A stretch of 64,000 bases of DNA from Batillaria attramentaria (Eukaryota > Mollusca > Gastropoda > Batillariidae), in NCBI GenBank assembly GCA_018292915.2, contig JACVVK020000016.1, positions 2,158,001 to 2,222,000 on the forward strand, read 5' to 3'. The notes below the pieces were generated by a model, which saw only the letters and a list, made by a program, of their open reading frames with translations, was not told the origin of the DNA and made no database searches. This document shows, piece by piece, positions 12,131-25,178 of the stretch. The position numbers were made by a program, and so were the translations under genes. Position 1 is the first letter of the stretch. Each line of letters begins with the position of its first letter.

Positions 12131-14090
12131 CCGCTTGTTTTTGCCTAGTCTGAACATGGCGGTTCTAATGGGCACATGACAGCTGGGACAGACTCGGAAT
12201 AAGGTTGGACCGACCGGCAAGGTGCATCACTGATTCTCATTGACGCTGACGTGAGATTGTGTTGAAAGTTCTCTTTGACTGATTTATTACGACTGACTGG
12301 CAAAACTGAGGGTTCTGTTCAGTCGCCCGTTGTGGATGTCAGTGCACGCCCAAAGCCGGCATTGTCACCAAGCAGTTATTGCTCGAGGTCAGTCCAGCAT
12401 CTCCCTGCACCACGTGCACGTGTCCAATGTTCTTCAGTCGTCGGAATCGTTCTGACGGTGACACCGCCGAGTTCCTGTGGTTATCCCGGCCCGCGCTGTC
12501 CGTGCCACCATACGGGCCATCACCAGGACCTGCTGTCTGTAGGATCCCCCTCACTGCCTGGGCCGTTTCCTGCTGTCTGTTGGTCCAAGGATGAGTTGGG
12601 GGTGGGGGTGGGGGGAGGTTAGCAGTGACTGCCGTGGAGACGGACGGCCATCCCAGCGCATGACGCCGCACTGTCTGTGATCATTAACGGAGATCCGCGT
12701 GGTCATCAACATGAGGCACACAGTGGAAGTGAGGGAGGGACTCCTCCACATGCTGTCGGCCTCGCTTCTTCAACACTGCCCTGGACGCAAAACATGTGCG
12801 GCTTTGCAAAAGGCAAACGGGACGTGGACGGCGACTGATGAAGGCGCGTTGATGAGCAGCGCGACACAAAGCGTGGGCTGCACGTGCCGGGTGCTCGCGT
12901 GATGAGTGTGCTGGTCTGGGGGCAGGCGCCACGATCCATCAGAGGGTGGATTCCACTAACCCGGCCGCCCTCCTCACCACCCCGCTATCCGCTCCTGACT
13001 GCAAACGCGGCTCACAACGTATCCAACACACACTGCTCAAAACACAAGCCCCCAAACGTTCTCTATCATGCCAGCCATGAGCAGTTCACCACCAAGACGA
13101 CTGATCTATGCCAGACAATGTTTCACTGACTGCCTGCATACTGCTCCAGACCGCACCAGAGGAAGGAGGGAAAGAGGAGGGGGGGGGGGTGCAAAGAGAA
13201 AACAACAACAAAAACTGTGACCAACCAACCAAACAAAACATACCTACTTCAAAGGAAACCCGCTCGCGGCGCCCGCCTCAGTGTTCGTGAAACAGTTGAC
13301 GGCTGGTGGGATGTGTGCGATAAGCCCAATATTGATATTAAACGAGATTTCCCGATAAAAACAGTTTTGTTTAGAAAAATACGACTTGAAAAAACTAACA
13401 TAGTTATAATATATCTGATCAGTGTTGTTACTGCTGCATGCAGGAATGAGATCCATTGCCAGTATGGACCCTGCGGGCCCTTCGGTCTTCAGCCGAGTTG
13501 AGGTGTGGATGAGGGTGGAGGGGTGAGCAGTTGGTAACTGTGAATCAGGCGGCCATCCTGACGCATGGCGCTGTCTGTACCACGTCTCAATCGGCCAAAC
13601 GACACTCATCCAAATTGTACTTTTCTACAACTAACTGACCTGAGATACGAACTGCATGCAATCATTTTGTAATTAGTGTTGTAATTGTTGTAGCGGGTTA
13701 CTACACGTGTTATCAACTGTTTCCTCTGATTTTACTGTAGCGATAATTGTGGGAAGAGTCTGGAAGTAATGAAGGCTGGCAAAATCAACTAGAAGTCTGC
13801 GACATTTGCTGTCCTGTGCCTGTTACGTTTCACTAAGTAATGAAATAAATATAAACAGACGCACTACATCCTTTCAAACGTTTTAAAGAAAGACAAAGTC
13901 CGCTGCGGACGACAGGTGTACAGCTGGAACACATACATGTAAATTCTCAGTTACTTGACTTGGGTGTGCTAATCGCGGACTGTCTCGTAAGCTTTTCAGT
14001 GCCGGTTGTTAAACTGGCAAGCGGCGGCATGTTCAGTTCTAGTTTTGTGCGTTGACTTCTTTTACAGTAGAGTGGGGAGTGGTAAGGGGG
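12131..14090. other. Stretch without recognisable gene
   Basis: CpG-rich up to about 12960. It contains a degenerate dispersed repeat at about 12597-12680, with a relative at about 13503-13590. No convincing exon was found. Confidence 0.5.

Positions 14091-14094
<4 letters not shown>

Positions 14095-14140
<46 letters not shown>
14095..14140. repeat. (GT)n-(GA)n compound microsatellite
   Basis: A GT block (14095-14121) runs into a GA block (14122-14140). Confidence 0.95.
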
Positions 14141-14141
<1 letters not shown>

Positions 14142-16428
14142 CTGTCCTGTGCAGTGATGGCGCACAGACCAGTGGCGGCTGTTCTGGCATTGAAATGTCA
14201 CGTCAAATGTTATCACTGAATGCCAATGGCTGCTCCAAATCTGCCAAGACGACCTTCTTCGGCAGCAGTGTAGCTCCAGTCTGCAATCCCTTGAGCTACC
14301 ACTTGGTCAACTCCCACACAATGTTTTAATGACCCAGTCTCAGTTGGAGGGTGAATGGGTACGGGGGAGAAGATAATCAGTGCAGGGGCTGGAAGCATAA
14401 TCAACACTCAGACTGAACCGCCACACCCCGGCGCGACTGTAAATGCCGTAATTATATTATGTCACCTAATTCACAGTTCGGCTTACGTATGAAAAAGAAA
14501 CCCTACTCCGTGTATTGCACTCTCTCTCTCTCTCTCTGGGGGCGAAGCATGTAGTATTTGCAAGCCGCCTTCCATCAGTCTTCCCATTTATAACGGCGAA
14601 ACTTCCAAAAATTAGGCCGGGCCGTCCAGGTGCAACGTGACTTCAAGCACTGTCCTGAATTTAAACTGTTTAAACTGAACTGAACATAGAAAACGATTAT
14701 GAGTGTTGGCACGTACGGACCAGATTATGTTGTGTAGGCGATATATGCAGTAGTTCTCATGTCGCTCTTACCAGTAGTGTTCACGGACCCGATACGTGTA
14801 ACCCCCCCCCCCCACCCCCCGTCCACTCCCCTTCCCCTTCTCTTCTCACCATGCAGACGACTTAGGCACGGCGTTGAGCCCCTCTCTCCCGTTTCACGAA
14901 GTCATAAAGTAGCACGTGGTTTACCTAACTGTCGGCAAATTGCAGGCAGTTATAAATGTCATGGTTTTATGGGCGGCAATTAGTGCCTGGCAGAGGAAAC
15001 ACTACATGGCCGCCCAGTACCAGTACTGAACTGCCTGCTGCCACACTCTGATCCCGTCAGTGTTGAGTCACAAGGACCAGCCTGACTCGCTCAGTGACAC
15101 CCATTACGGCCGCTACACATTCACACGCTGCAACCACGCTAGAGAAACAATCACAAACGGATAAACGCGTTTACGTAATCGAGTACCGGTATGTGCGGGA
15201 TGATACTTCCGTTAGGGATGCGCAATTTGGCATCGATACCAGATGATGGATATACGCTAATGGCGCTGCTGACGTAATCGAGTGCAACGTCATGTTCACA
15301 CTTCGTGACCTGTTTAATTGGGAATGTGACCACCTATTGATGTTGATCTTCGCGATCTTCAAGTCGGGAGTCTTTGTCCATGCACGACTCGAACTGTAAC
15401 TGAGCGGCCTGTAGCATGATCCAAAGCCATGGCAGCTGTTACCTGTCTAGTTTACGCCAGAAAGCGTTTGAACACTTTTACAATCGCTGTTGTGTGATAA
15501 TGGTTGAGACGGTGGAGGGTTATAGGTCAGTTGTTCAGGTGAAATCAGCGATGTCAGTTTCCGATTACTAATCTCCACTAAGTGTCTGTCATACAGCCCT
15601 CTTTATTGCCACTTTCGCTGCAGAATTTATGGCAGGGTCAATACTGACCGCTTGTGCCTTAAGGATCAAACTCAGTACTCCGCTGTTCACCCCCTCCTGA
15701 GACTCATTAGAGTTTATAAAGATCTACATTTGTTCAAGATGTCATTACATAGCAGGATCGGAAGTGCTTGTAAAAACTCCCCCCCCCCCCCCCAAACAAA
15801 CAAACAAAGAAACAGACAGACAAACAAACAAAAAAACACTTACCGGCTTGACAATAAATTCCTTTCGAGTATGACATAAATAAGTGATAACAAAACAGTG
15901 CCGGGCGAAAACCATGCTCAGTATCTCATACATCTACGTATCTGCAGGGGTGTTTCTGTTTCTAACCAAACACGCGACGAACACTAGCTTACACTCCAAG
16001 AAGTGTACTTGTTTTCTTCCGCTTGAAAGTTGAAACACGAGACGGACGATGCTGGATCAGTGGGAGGGAAATTTTCGGTTTAAACGGAATTGCCTGATGT
16101 TCTAGTAGTTTGCCGACCCTCCCTCGATTTTCACTGATGAAGCTGGGCGTTCACTACCGCGGATCCTTCAGCAACAACTGAAACAGAAACAGGAAGACAC
16201 GACTGCCGGTTGCCGGTTGAGGCTTTTTATGTGAAACAACATCATAGGACGGGCTAAATTTTCCACGTTCACAGGCAAGCATCTGTGGTACAAACGCACG
16301 TCACTGCCGATCTCCCGCAGAAACGATTTTGCAAGTGTAACTCTGACAATGACGTAAGAAAACGTGCGTCATCGATGCTGACATGTATGGTGCGCCGAAC
16401 GCGCTTCTCCTCCTCAGTGAGTGCCGTC
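14141..16428. other. Stretch without recognisable gene
   Basis: Contains a (CT)n tract at 14519-14537, poly-C tracts at about 14801-14821 and 15779-15793, and AAAC-rich DNA at 15794-15840. No recognisable coding exon or transposon. Confidence 0.55.
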
Positions 16429-16471
16429 TGTGTGTATGTGCGGCTGTGTGTGTGTGTGTGTGTATGTGCGG

Positions 16472-16520
<49 letters not shown>
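16429..16520. repeat. (GT)n microsatellite with duplicated interruption
   Basis: GT repeats are broken twice by the same GTATGTGCGGCTGTG phrase (near 16434 and 16462), so a short segment within the array was duplicated. Confidence 0.93.
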
Positions 16521-16523
<3 letters not shown>

Positions 16524-16533
16524 TGTGTCCGGG

Positions 16534-17150
16534 CCTGTTTCTTCGAAAATACTCAACCGAATGGCTTCAAATTTGGGGTATCCGAAAATATCAAAATGTT
16601 GGATTAGAGCAACCGAGCGTGTGATGATTGCTTAAGCGATTTGGGAGTTATCGCCATTTTGAGACAAGTTGGTTGTCTGTCGTTTACAGGCGTAATATTT
16701 ATTTAAATCACTCAATTTTTTGGCAGTAGATAGCATGAATACGGATTCTGAACAGGCTGACTAGTAGGAAATAGTCACTGTTATAGTTTTCACGTAAACC
16801 GTACCTCAGTTGACATTGCATGTGAACCCAGTTCAGACTGATGCCTGTATCTCCGAAAATATTGAACCGATCGATTTCAAATTTTGGGTTTCTTAATAAA
16901 TCAAGATTTTTGAATAGAGGGCCCGATCCGATCCGATTGCACACATGATTTGCGAGTTATCCCCCTTTTTAGAAAAGTTGGCTTTCTGGCTTTCAAAGGC
17001 GTAATATTTATCTAAATCACTCCATTTTTTTTAAAATAGATAGCATGAATACGGACTCTAAACTGAGTCAATTTTGGAGGTAGTCGCTGTTATACTTTTG
17101 ACGTAAGCCGTACCTCATGAAAGTGCTTGAGAACCCATTTTAGATCTCAA
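16534..17150. repeat. Two diverged tandem copies of a ~310-bp unit
   Basis: Copy 1 (about 16534-16843) and copy 2 (about 16844-17150) share, in order, a CGAAAATA...AACCGA phrase, GGCGTAATATTTAT, ATAGATAGCATGAATACGGA and CCGTACCTCA, each displaced by about 310 bases. Divergence is appreciable, so the duplication is not recent. No coding function was seen. Confidence 0.85.
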
Positions 17151-17811
17151 AATCGCTCCTACTATACATAGATAATGAGTCTGGGGTGCCATTAAAAATA
17201 TACAAAAAATTTAGAAAAATTCACTGCAGCCGTATTCGTCAGTTGACTCGAAAATTTGTACCCACAGCACATTTCCTCTACAAACCACACGCCACACAAA
17301 CATCGAAGAAGAGACGCACGCGCACTGACGTAAAGTAAGTGCGTCATGTTTGATTGACGTGATGCTGGTTTTTCTTGGGGGGTGTCTCGCCACTTTCTTT
17401 CCGAATTCCTCTGTTTGGAGACGTGGTGTTGTATTTTACTTCTGCTATGTCACCATCTTCGTGCAATCGCAGACTGAGAAGACACGGGATACAACAGAAT
17501 ACAACTTCAATACTTTATTAACAGAAGATGCGCGGAGAACAAATTCATGAAAGAAGAAGAACCCAGAACGCTGTGCAGGGCTGCTTACATACCGAACAGG
17601 TCAGATCTAGAACATTCCTCAGCCTACTGAAAGGTTCGAAATCTTTCCAAGGTGACGTAATCTACTGACGTTACTGCACCAGCATGTTCTGGGATGGTCT
17701 AGAAATTATTATGCAAATTATAAATGCAGTGGTTTTTCGCGATCTCTACAATACGTGGAAAGCGGGAATTTCTGTAGTGGGTTTTTGCCACTGACTCACA
17801 CTCAGAAGCAT

Positions 17812-17814
<3 letters not shown>
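17151..17814. other. Stretch without recognisable gene
   Basis: AT-rich sequence with short ORFs of no recognisable family. Confidence 0.5.
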
Positions 17815-17850
<36 letters not shown>

Positions 17851-17895
17851 CTCTCGCGCGCGCGCGTCTACTGAAGAGAGAGGGAGAGAGAGCGG
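17815..17895. repeat. (GT)n/(CT)n/(CG)n/(GA)n complex microsatellite
   Basis: GT repeats pass into CTCT, then a CGCGCGCGCG block, then GA-rich DNA. The GT plus CG part is a strong candidate for left-handed Z-DNA. Confidence 0.93.
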
Positions 17896-18427
17896 GTCTC
17901 TTCTCCGATACCAGTAAGCAATCGTCTGTCAGTCAGGCCTGCGGGAAGTAACTCTGTCAAGGACTTTGTTACAAGAATTCATTCACCCATGTAGAACCTC
18001 GCATACGTCAAAAAGTTAGTGACGTCAACCAGCTAGGCGAGCTAACACGACCTCATGTGTTTGGGGTTTTGCGCATAGAGGCACGGGAAGGGTTTCCAGT
18101 ACTTTCTTTATGTCAGCTTGATGTCTGAGAGCTTGCCGGCGTTCGTGTGCGCGCGGGCAGCATACATGACACAACGATTACGACTGTGACTACAGCAGGT
18201 CACTGAATGGAAACAACATATTGGGCTGGTGGCCATCTTGTTATTAAATGGGAAACTGAATGCAGCCGTACCGCTGTTGTCATTTCTGGAGTCAGACGGT
18301 TTGCTCGTCGACCTACGACTTGGCCTCGGTATCAGTAATTGTACATATCTACATCACAGTCAGGAGATGTCTCCCTTCTCACGGATGGATTGCAGACCCC
18401 GCGCTGAGTCACAGTATCCCTTGTAAT

Positions 18428-18643
18428 AAGTTAGGATCCTATACATTTACTCAGTAGTTATTCAGTGCATTAATTTTGATCTTTGATTCAGAAGCCCAGC
18501 TTATCCTATGGTTGGAGCATCCAGACTGCGGAAGACTGACTTTCTTTCAGAAACTTGTCAAGTTAGGATCCTATAGATAATATACCCAGTTGCATTTGAC
18601 ATTCTTTACTGTCCCAGAAGCCCGACTTATCACATGGTTGGAG
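18428..18643. repeat. Two diverged direct copies, ~130-bp spacing
   Basis: AAGTTAGGATCCTATA begins each copy (18428 and 18560). Each ends with AGAAGCCC..CTTATC..ATGGTTGGAG (about 18518 and 18643). A second, shorter duplication, ATGATTTTCTAGGGGT, occurs at 18667-18708. Confidence 0.85.
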
Positions 18644-21293
18644 ACTTAGACCTGATCTGAGAACTGATGATTTTCTAGGGGTCGATCTGAGTATGATTTT
18701 CTAGGGGTTAATGTATGCATTTATCTTTTGATATTTACCAGAATGGGTAATACATTCACCCTTCTGAAAAATACAACTAGAGAGGCGAAAGCTTGTGAGA
18801 TGGGTCAAGGTCATCCCAAAGAGTATGTTTGTAAAGCTTGTATCACTATCTATCAGTCATCATGCCACGTAAGGTGTCTCTGGTGTTCGTAGTTCCTGAG
18901 AAAACAGTGGCTATATTACAATTTTCCCAGGACAGCTTGTATGTCTACATAGACTCACTTTGTTATAAACGTGAGCCGAAAAGGCTAGAAACACGCTAGT
19001 AGGACAAGAGACAAAACAAAGCTTTAGCCTCAGTTGTCAGTATGGGCTGGAACAAGACTCCGGGCCCTTACAAGTAGGAATGCCTGTTACCCGCTTTAGC
19101 ATGCAGATTACAGTCTCATGTTAACAGATGCACGTTATGGCTGAGGGGAGGGACTGAGGGAAGAAAGAGAAGATGTGTGTTTCCGACACTGAGTAACAGG
19201 CCAATATGCAGCCGTGCACAGGCCAGATTATTGCAGTACGGGTGACATGCACAGTACCACTACGATTCTCTATGGAGCAGTTATGGCCTGTCCCACATTC
19301 TCACTGACGGCCCCAGCGTCAGGGGACCGACCCTGGCTGTAAGTTATGACCTTGCCCGTGCGCCATCAGGAAACATTGGCCAGCTCCTGCCCGATGAGGT
19401 GGTGGGCGCACACAAGGCCGCTTTGTGCCGAGACCTTGTGGAAAAACGACTGTAGATCACACCAACTCCCACCTCTCTCTCACCATACCGCTTGATTCAC
19501 AGATTGCCTGCCGTCCGGGGGCAGAATCTATGTGCAACGCGACTCTGTTTAAATGGTAATGTGACCACGTACTGGCCTTCATCTCCTCGCGATTTGCGGG
19601 AAACAACACACGCTTCTTCGTTTACAGTCACTTAGTTCGCTGACACTGCCAGACACCCATCTCCATACTTCAGTGTTGCATTTTCCTGCCCCGGTAAACC
19701 ACAGTCCGTCAGGCCGCCAAGGGCCTGGAAGAGCAGCTTCATCAGTTTATGTTTTGTGGCCGGATCCGCAGGGGCAGCTGAGGTTAGACAAGTTGTCATG
19801 GCCGGCCACACGCATACTAAGACTCAAATAACGGGCTGGGTGAGATTAGGTCTTACATACATATAATATAGATACAGTACGTAACCGCCTGTTTCCCAGT
19901 CCACTCCTGAGGCGAGTCTGAGCACAACCCACAAGGGATGAAGACTACATAACGAAACATCAACAAAAACTTGAATGTCTCAGTCTACAGTTCAGCCCGA
20001 AATCACGTGCGGTCTGTTACGGCATGCAGGCCGGCTGCCTCAAGTCTCATGGACTGAAGCATGAACTGTTGAGGCAAAAACTATTTGTGGCTTGTAATTA
20101 CTTTTTCACAAGTCTCCGTGTGTCCGGGAACAAACGAGACCTGGAGACCGGTGGTAGTGGGCTGTGTCGTTGGAGATCCCGTCCTTTGTTAGATACTGAT
20201 AAACCTGTCCTGCCATGTACGCCCTAAATCCAGCCACAGTTTCCCATAGTGGATTCAAAACCTCAACTACAGCTTACTCTTACAGAAGCTAAAATGTGTT
20301 GTAGGTCGGCGTTGTCAGTGCATCTTTTGACACTAGCGAGTCAGTAGCGTTTGACAATATCAGTCAGCAAAGACCTGGGAATCAGATTATGTTTCCAAGA
20401 TCTTTGATATCAGTCTGATGGTAGCGCGGCGTACCACAACCGTGGTGTGGTTCCAGCATTACACGCAGAAGCGAAATTAGCGCACATCGCCGAAACTAAG
20501 CATAACTTGATCGTTTTGCTGTCAATACCGTCAAATGGTCCAGTGCACGGACAGAGGCGGGAGGGGGGTAGGGTCGGGGGGAACGTGGCAACTGCGGCAG
20601 TTAGAGTGTGGCGTGACGTCCCAACGGGGTCGTGATGCAGACAACTCGTCATGATGTCAGTCCCGGGGCGGCCATTCTCCCATCATTCCCCGCTACACGA
20701 CACGGCCGCTCCATGACGTGGCCAGGCTGACGGCACGTCGCTGTCGTTGAACGTTGTCGGTCGTCAGGTCAATGTTATCGCCCAATTCTCCACGGACGTG
20801 TGGATTGCGGGCTGGCTGGACACACACCTCACGTCTTGACTGACGTCCAGAGCTGTCTGGTGGGGGACATGCACAGCTCGTCCACACCGTGTGTAACTAA
20901 GGAAAACTAGAGTCTCCACCACACAGTTAGTGAAGACATCCACCAGGCAAGCGCAGCTCGGTGGACTATCAGTAATGTTGCAGCTTTTGAGCTTCACTAG
21001 CAGACTCAGATGACCAACTGTGGGAGAATTGGTGGATTTCTCCTGCTGATAACGTTGAGTATATTTCATGCTTGTCCTGCGCCAAATACCATTACCACTC
21101 ATCGGATAGATGTAAGGGTCTGTTAGATTAGTCTGTGTAGAGACTGGTGCTGACATACAAGTTGCTGTCAGTGGGGAAAAAATTACACCAGGACATACAC
21201 CATTCCCCTTCTTTCGCCCTATCCCCTTCCCGACAAGGAAACAACGCATGAAAACATCAGCTTGAATCGTCTGAATTTAATTCAGTGTCAGTG

Positions 21294-21294
<1 letters not shown>

Positions 21295-21332
<38 letters not shown>
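21295..21332. repeat. (CA)n microsatellite
   Basis: About 19 CA units. Confidence 0.97.
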
Positions 21333-21334
<2 letters not shown>

Positions 21335-21524
21335 AACTGCCACGTCAGTTCGGATTTGGATCGTACCAAATCTATTCAGACTAGGAACAAGATGTGACAG
21401 GCCGAAGTCACTGCCACTCTCCACCTAGCTTGAATTCAAACCACACAGTGCAGGTGACAATTCTCTGTCACAGGATACACGGCTACTAAATGAATAGGGC
21501 GGATACCGATACGCGAATCACAAG

Positions 21525-21528
<4 letters not shown>

Positions 21529-21562
<34 letters not shown>

Positions 21563-21602
21563 GCCACACACACACACACACACACACAAGCCACACACAC
21601 AC
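21529..21602. repeat. (CA)n microsatellite with repeated AAGC interruptions
   Basis: Blocks of CA are separated by the same AAGCCACA step (near 21522, 21561 and 21588), giving a higher-order pattern. Confidence 0.94.
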
Positions 21603-24063
21603 GTCAGCCTGTCCCAGTGGGAGGTAGGATGACAGAAAGGACAGATCATCTACAGTTACACTGGTATCAAATGCACGATACACTCGTCCACTGGCGTGGA
21701 ATAAACAAAATGTGACGTTGGCAGACATGGGAATTGTGTCGTTAGTAGCGTCATTTTGCCGACTTGCTGGGCCGTGACAGCAGTTTGAAACACTCTACAC
21801 GGCTCGGCAGCCCTGCCATAACGTATTTTGTGTGCAGAAAAATAAGTGCTGCTGGGTGGAAAAATATTGTCTTACTGGTGTTTACCATATATTGTGCATG
21901 CATTTACATTCATAACGATACTGCGATAACATGTTGTATAGCGATAATATACGGATCTTGCCAGCAATGTCCTGTGAGATTTATACACATTGTGACACTT
22001 TCTCCATGGCCCCAGTTGGCGTATCATACACTATAATTGTACAGACCGCCGATGCCTCCTGAGGGCCGCCAGTTTGCGTGCGGTTACAGATACCGGCTTT
22101 GTGCCGAAATTCTACCACGAAATTCCCTTAATATGCATGCAAAACCAAATACTGAATGACATCACTTTGCCGTTCAGCGTGGGGTTATACGAGTGGGTGA
22201 CCTGCACGCGACCACCTCACGTTCACTGACAACCCCACAACCTGAATGTATTAGTGTATCTACCGGAGTTGTTCCAGACATTTCCCATCTTAACACAGTC
22301 TGACTGTTCTCCCCAGGAACAGCCGGTTACTGACGCTGTGATCATCGTCACCATGCTCGTGGGCCTGCTCCGCAGTACTATATCACGGTACAGACTGGAG
22401 TGTACAGGATGGTACTGGTACATGGTACGACCGTTTTCTTCAGTTCTTCGTCTGGCTAGTCCACGCTTGAAAGCTGGGCTTGAAAGTCAGTTAAACATTC
22501 CGTCTGAAGTGCCAAAGTCGATTAATGACCAGGAAGCCTAATGTTCCTAATGTTGCAGTGCACGTTGTAGTTTCCGTAAAACATTTCGTGCTTTTTCTTC
22601 TTCTTAATTTAATTTAATCTAATGATTTCCCCGCCGATAGAGTCACAGTGGGCGTCAGAAAACCGGCATGGAAGGTGTTGTTTTCCGGCGGTCGCGCAAA
22701 GCACCGCTGAGTCAGTTGGACAGAATAAGAATGAAATCATTAAAATGTCCCGTGGGAATTGGAATGATTGGCGAGGGTAAAAAGCGGGGAAATGAAACTC
22801 CACGGTTCCAAAACGGAAGAGTATGAAAACTGGTTAAGCTTATTTGAAAGCTGCCTTCCGGCTAGAAGGTAGCACGAAAAACGGAACAGTATGCTTCAAA
22901 TAGGCACTGTATGTATGTGGGTGGCGCTGCACCGCAGCGACACGCTTCCCACGGGCCCGGGGAAGCAACCAGAATTTTCCGAGAGGGATGAAAAAGTGGG
23001 AAAAAGTTCGACACCATTCAGCATAATCAGTTTCCCATACTGTAACTATTTGACATGCTCAGCGAAAATGCATTAGCAATGCATGAGCAAGCATTGGCTG
23101 CCGACCACACGACACCCGTGCCAATAGATCACGTTACCAGTTTTCGCCCTTCTCTCTTTTCTCTTGGTTTGCCCCTGGGGTGCGTGCCAGGCTTTGTTTC
23201 CTGAAACATGAGGTATGAGGTACGACCAGTGACAGCCTGTCCCAACCACAGAGCTGTGGACTACATTTGGCTGATCGGTACGACTGAACCACTCGACAGC
23301 CGGGTAAACGCTCTTCAGTTGTGTCTTATTTCACACCTTAAACTTCTAGATGCAGATAATCTTTTCATTATCTATTTAAGATTTCTTTACCTTCTTCTTC
23401 TCCTTGTGAACTAAGATACTTTTTCTCAGTTTACACTGAGTTTGACACTTCCCATTTATCATTCATTCGCGCAATATGCTCGCGTGTCAGCCATGAGGCC
23501 CTCTAATCGTTCTGCACATATCGCAACATCCGGACACGAAGGTAGTCGATCTTGGTTTGCAGCCCTGATGGCCACACCACCGGCGTGGTCTCTGATTCAG
23601 CTGAGACTGAGCAGCAAAGAAGCAGCACCTGCTGTGAAAGTGCGTGTTGCATCCATCCTGCAGTGATAACCGAGGGCCTGCTTCTCTAGCTGTTGCTTCG
23701 TCTACAGAGATATAAACGGAGTGGACAGCATGAGACCACCTGATGGAACCCACTTTCATCAATACTGACTAACCTCTATAGTTTGTAGTTCACGTCCAGT
23801 CTCTGATCGTTTTGGTCTGGTCCTGTCTTTAGTTCAGGCGTACCGTCTTTACCATGTCTGCTAACTGACGCGGTGAGGAATCTTGTCCAGATCCTTCATC
23901 TGGTCATGCGGCAGTGACTGACGACTGATGTGGTCAGTTGAGGTCTTCTCAGTCTGTATTGGCGATGTGTCGCTCTTATCTTGCGGTCTACTGCTGTCTA
24001 TACAAACGGAACTACTAACAGTTTTGTACTCTTAGTCTCAGTCTAAGCGAGCACGCCAAGTAC

Positions 24064-24075
24064 TGATTCAGTAGT
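24064..24075. repeat. Target-site duplication, left copy
   Basis: TGATTCAGTAGT, identical to 25167-25178 on the other side of the LINE insertion. Confidence 0.9.
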
Positions 24076-25166
24076 ACTTACTTACTTAGGCCCCTGGCTC
24101 CACGTGGAGCATAGGCCATCGACAACCCTTCGCCATCGCACTCTGTTCTGGGCTATTCTTGCCACTCCAGTCCAGTTGGTCCCCTGCTTATATAACTCTG
24201 CCTCAGTGTCCCGCCTCCAGCTGTTGCGAGGCCGGCCTCTCTTCCTTTTCCCCTGTGGGTTCCATGTCAGGGCTTGGCGTGTGGTGCTGGATGCTGGCTT
24301 CCTGAGGGTGTGTCCAATCCAGCCCCACTTCCTCCGCAGGATCTACTTGGCCGCTGGTTCCTGCCCTGCTCGCTCCCACAGCTCTTCGTTCCGGATCTTC
24401 TATGGCCATCGGATGTTGAAGATGCGCCTCAGACAGGTGTTGAGAAATGTCTGGATCTTCTGCTGCATCGTCTTCGTTGTCCTCCATGTTTCGCATCCGT
24501 AGAGCAGAACTGACTTCACGTTGGAGTTGAAGATGCGAAGTTTGGTTCTTATGCTGACAACTTTGGATGCCCAGATGTTCTTCAGCATGACCATTGCTGC
24601 TCTTGCCTTGCCGATTCTGGCTGTGACGTCTCGGTCTGTGCCTCCCTGTCCATCAACCACACTCACCAGGTAGACAAAGGACTCTACCTCCCTGATGGAC
24701 TCTCCACCGACTGTGACTGGTGTGTTGGCAGTGGTGTTGATCTTCATCAGCTCGGTTTTCTTCCTGTTGATCTTGAGCCCTGTTCCGGCTGATGTGGCTT
24801 CCAGGCATGTAGTCTTGTCCTGCATCTGGCTGTGGCTGTGAGACAGGAGCGCCAGGTCGTCCGCAAAGTCGAGGTCATCCAGCTGCGTCCAGAGTGTCCA
24901 CTGTATCCCGTTTTTCCTGCCTGTTGTGGTGGTCTTCATGATCCAGTCGATGACCAGGAGGAAGAGGAACGGGGACAACAGGCATCCCTGGCGGACTCCG
25001 GTCTTCACCTCGAAGCTTTCTGACAACTGGCCGGCATGGGCAATCCTGCAGCTCATGTCTTTGTAGGTGCACTGGATCAGGGAGATGATCTTCCCGGGAA
25101 CTCCATAGTGCCTTAGCAGCTTCCACAGCGCCTCTCTGTCTACACTGTCGAAGGCCTTCTCATAGT
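24076..25166 (-). mobile_element. 5'-truncated APE-type LINE (RT and C-terminal region)
   Basis: The minus strand encodes the second half of a non-LTR retrotransposon polymerase. It begins within motif A (YEKAFDSVD) at 25166, continues through the TGVRQGCLLSPFLF palm motif and the catalytic FADD box, and runs to the C-terminal RRKWGWIGHTLRK region and a terminal TAA near 24090. The frame is open from about 25056 to 24400, then has two TAG codons in the C-terminal part, so the copy is inactive. A short GTAA-repeat tail ends at 24076. The 1091-bp insertion is flanked by exact 12-bp target-site duplications, with truncation exactly at the duplication. The best family guess is RTE-like or a related APE LINE, from general protein resemblance. 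Confidence 0.93.
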
Positions 25167-25178
25167 TGATTCAGTAGT
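25167..25178. repeat. Target-site duplication, right copy
   Basis: TGATTCAGTAGT, identical to 24064-24075. Confidence 0.9.

Larger units (their letters stand above)
18710..24063. other. Long stretch without recognisable gene
   Basis: Apart from CA microsatellites at 21295-21332 and 21529-21602, I recognise no exon, RNA gene or transposon in over 5 kb. A 161-codon minus-strand ORF at 21249-20764 has no motif I can assign. Confidence 0.5.

Noticed and set aside
20764..21249. 161-codon minus-strand gene
   Set aside because: No motif or supporting splice sites were seen.
24104..24502. Plus-strand ORF of 132 codons
   Set aside because: It is antisense to the LINE C-terminal region.
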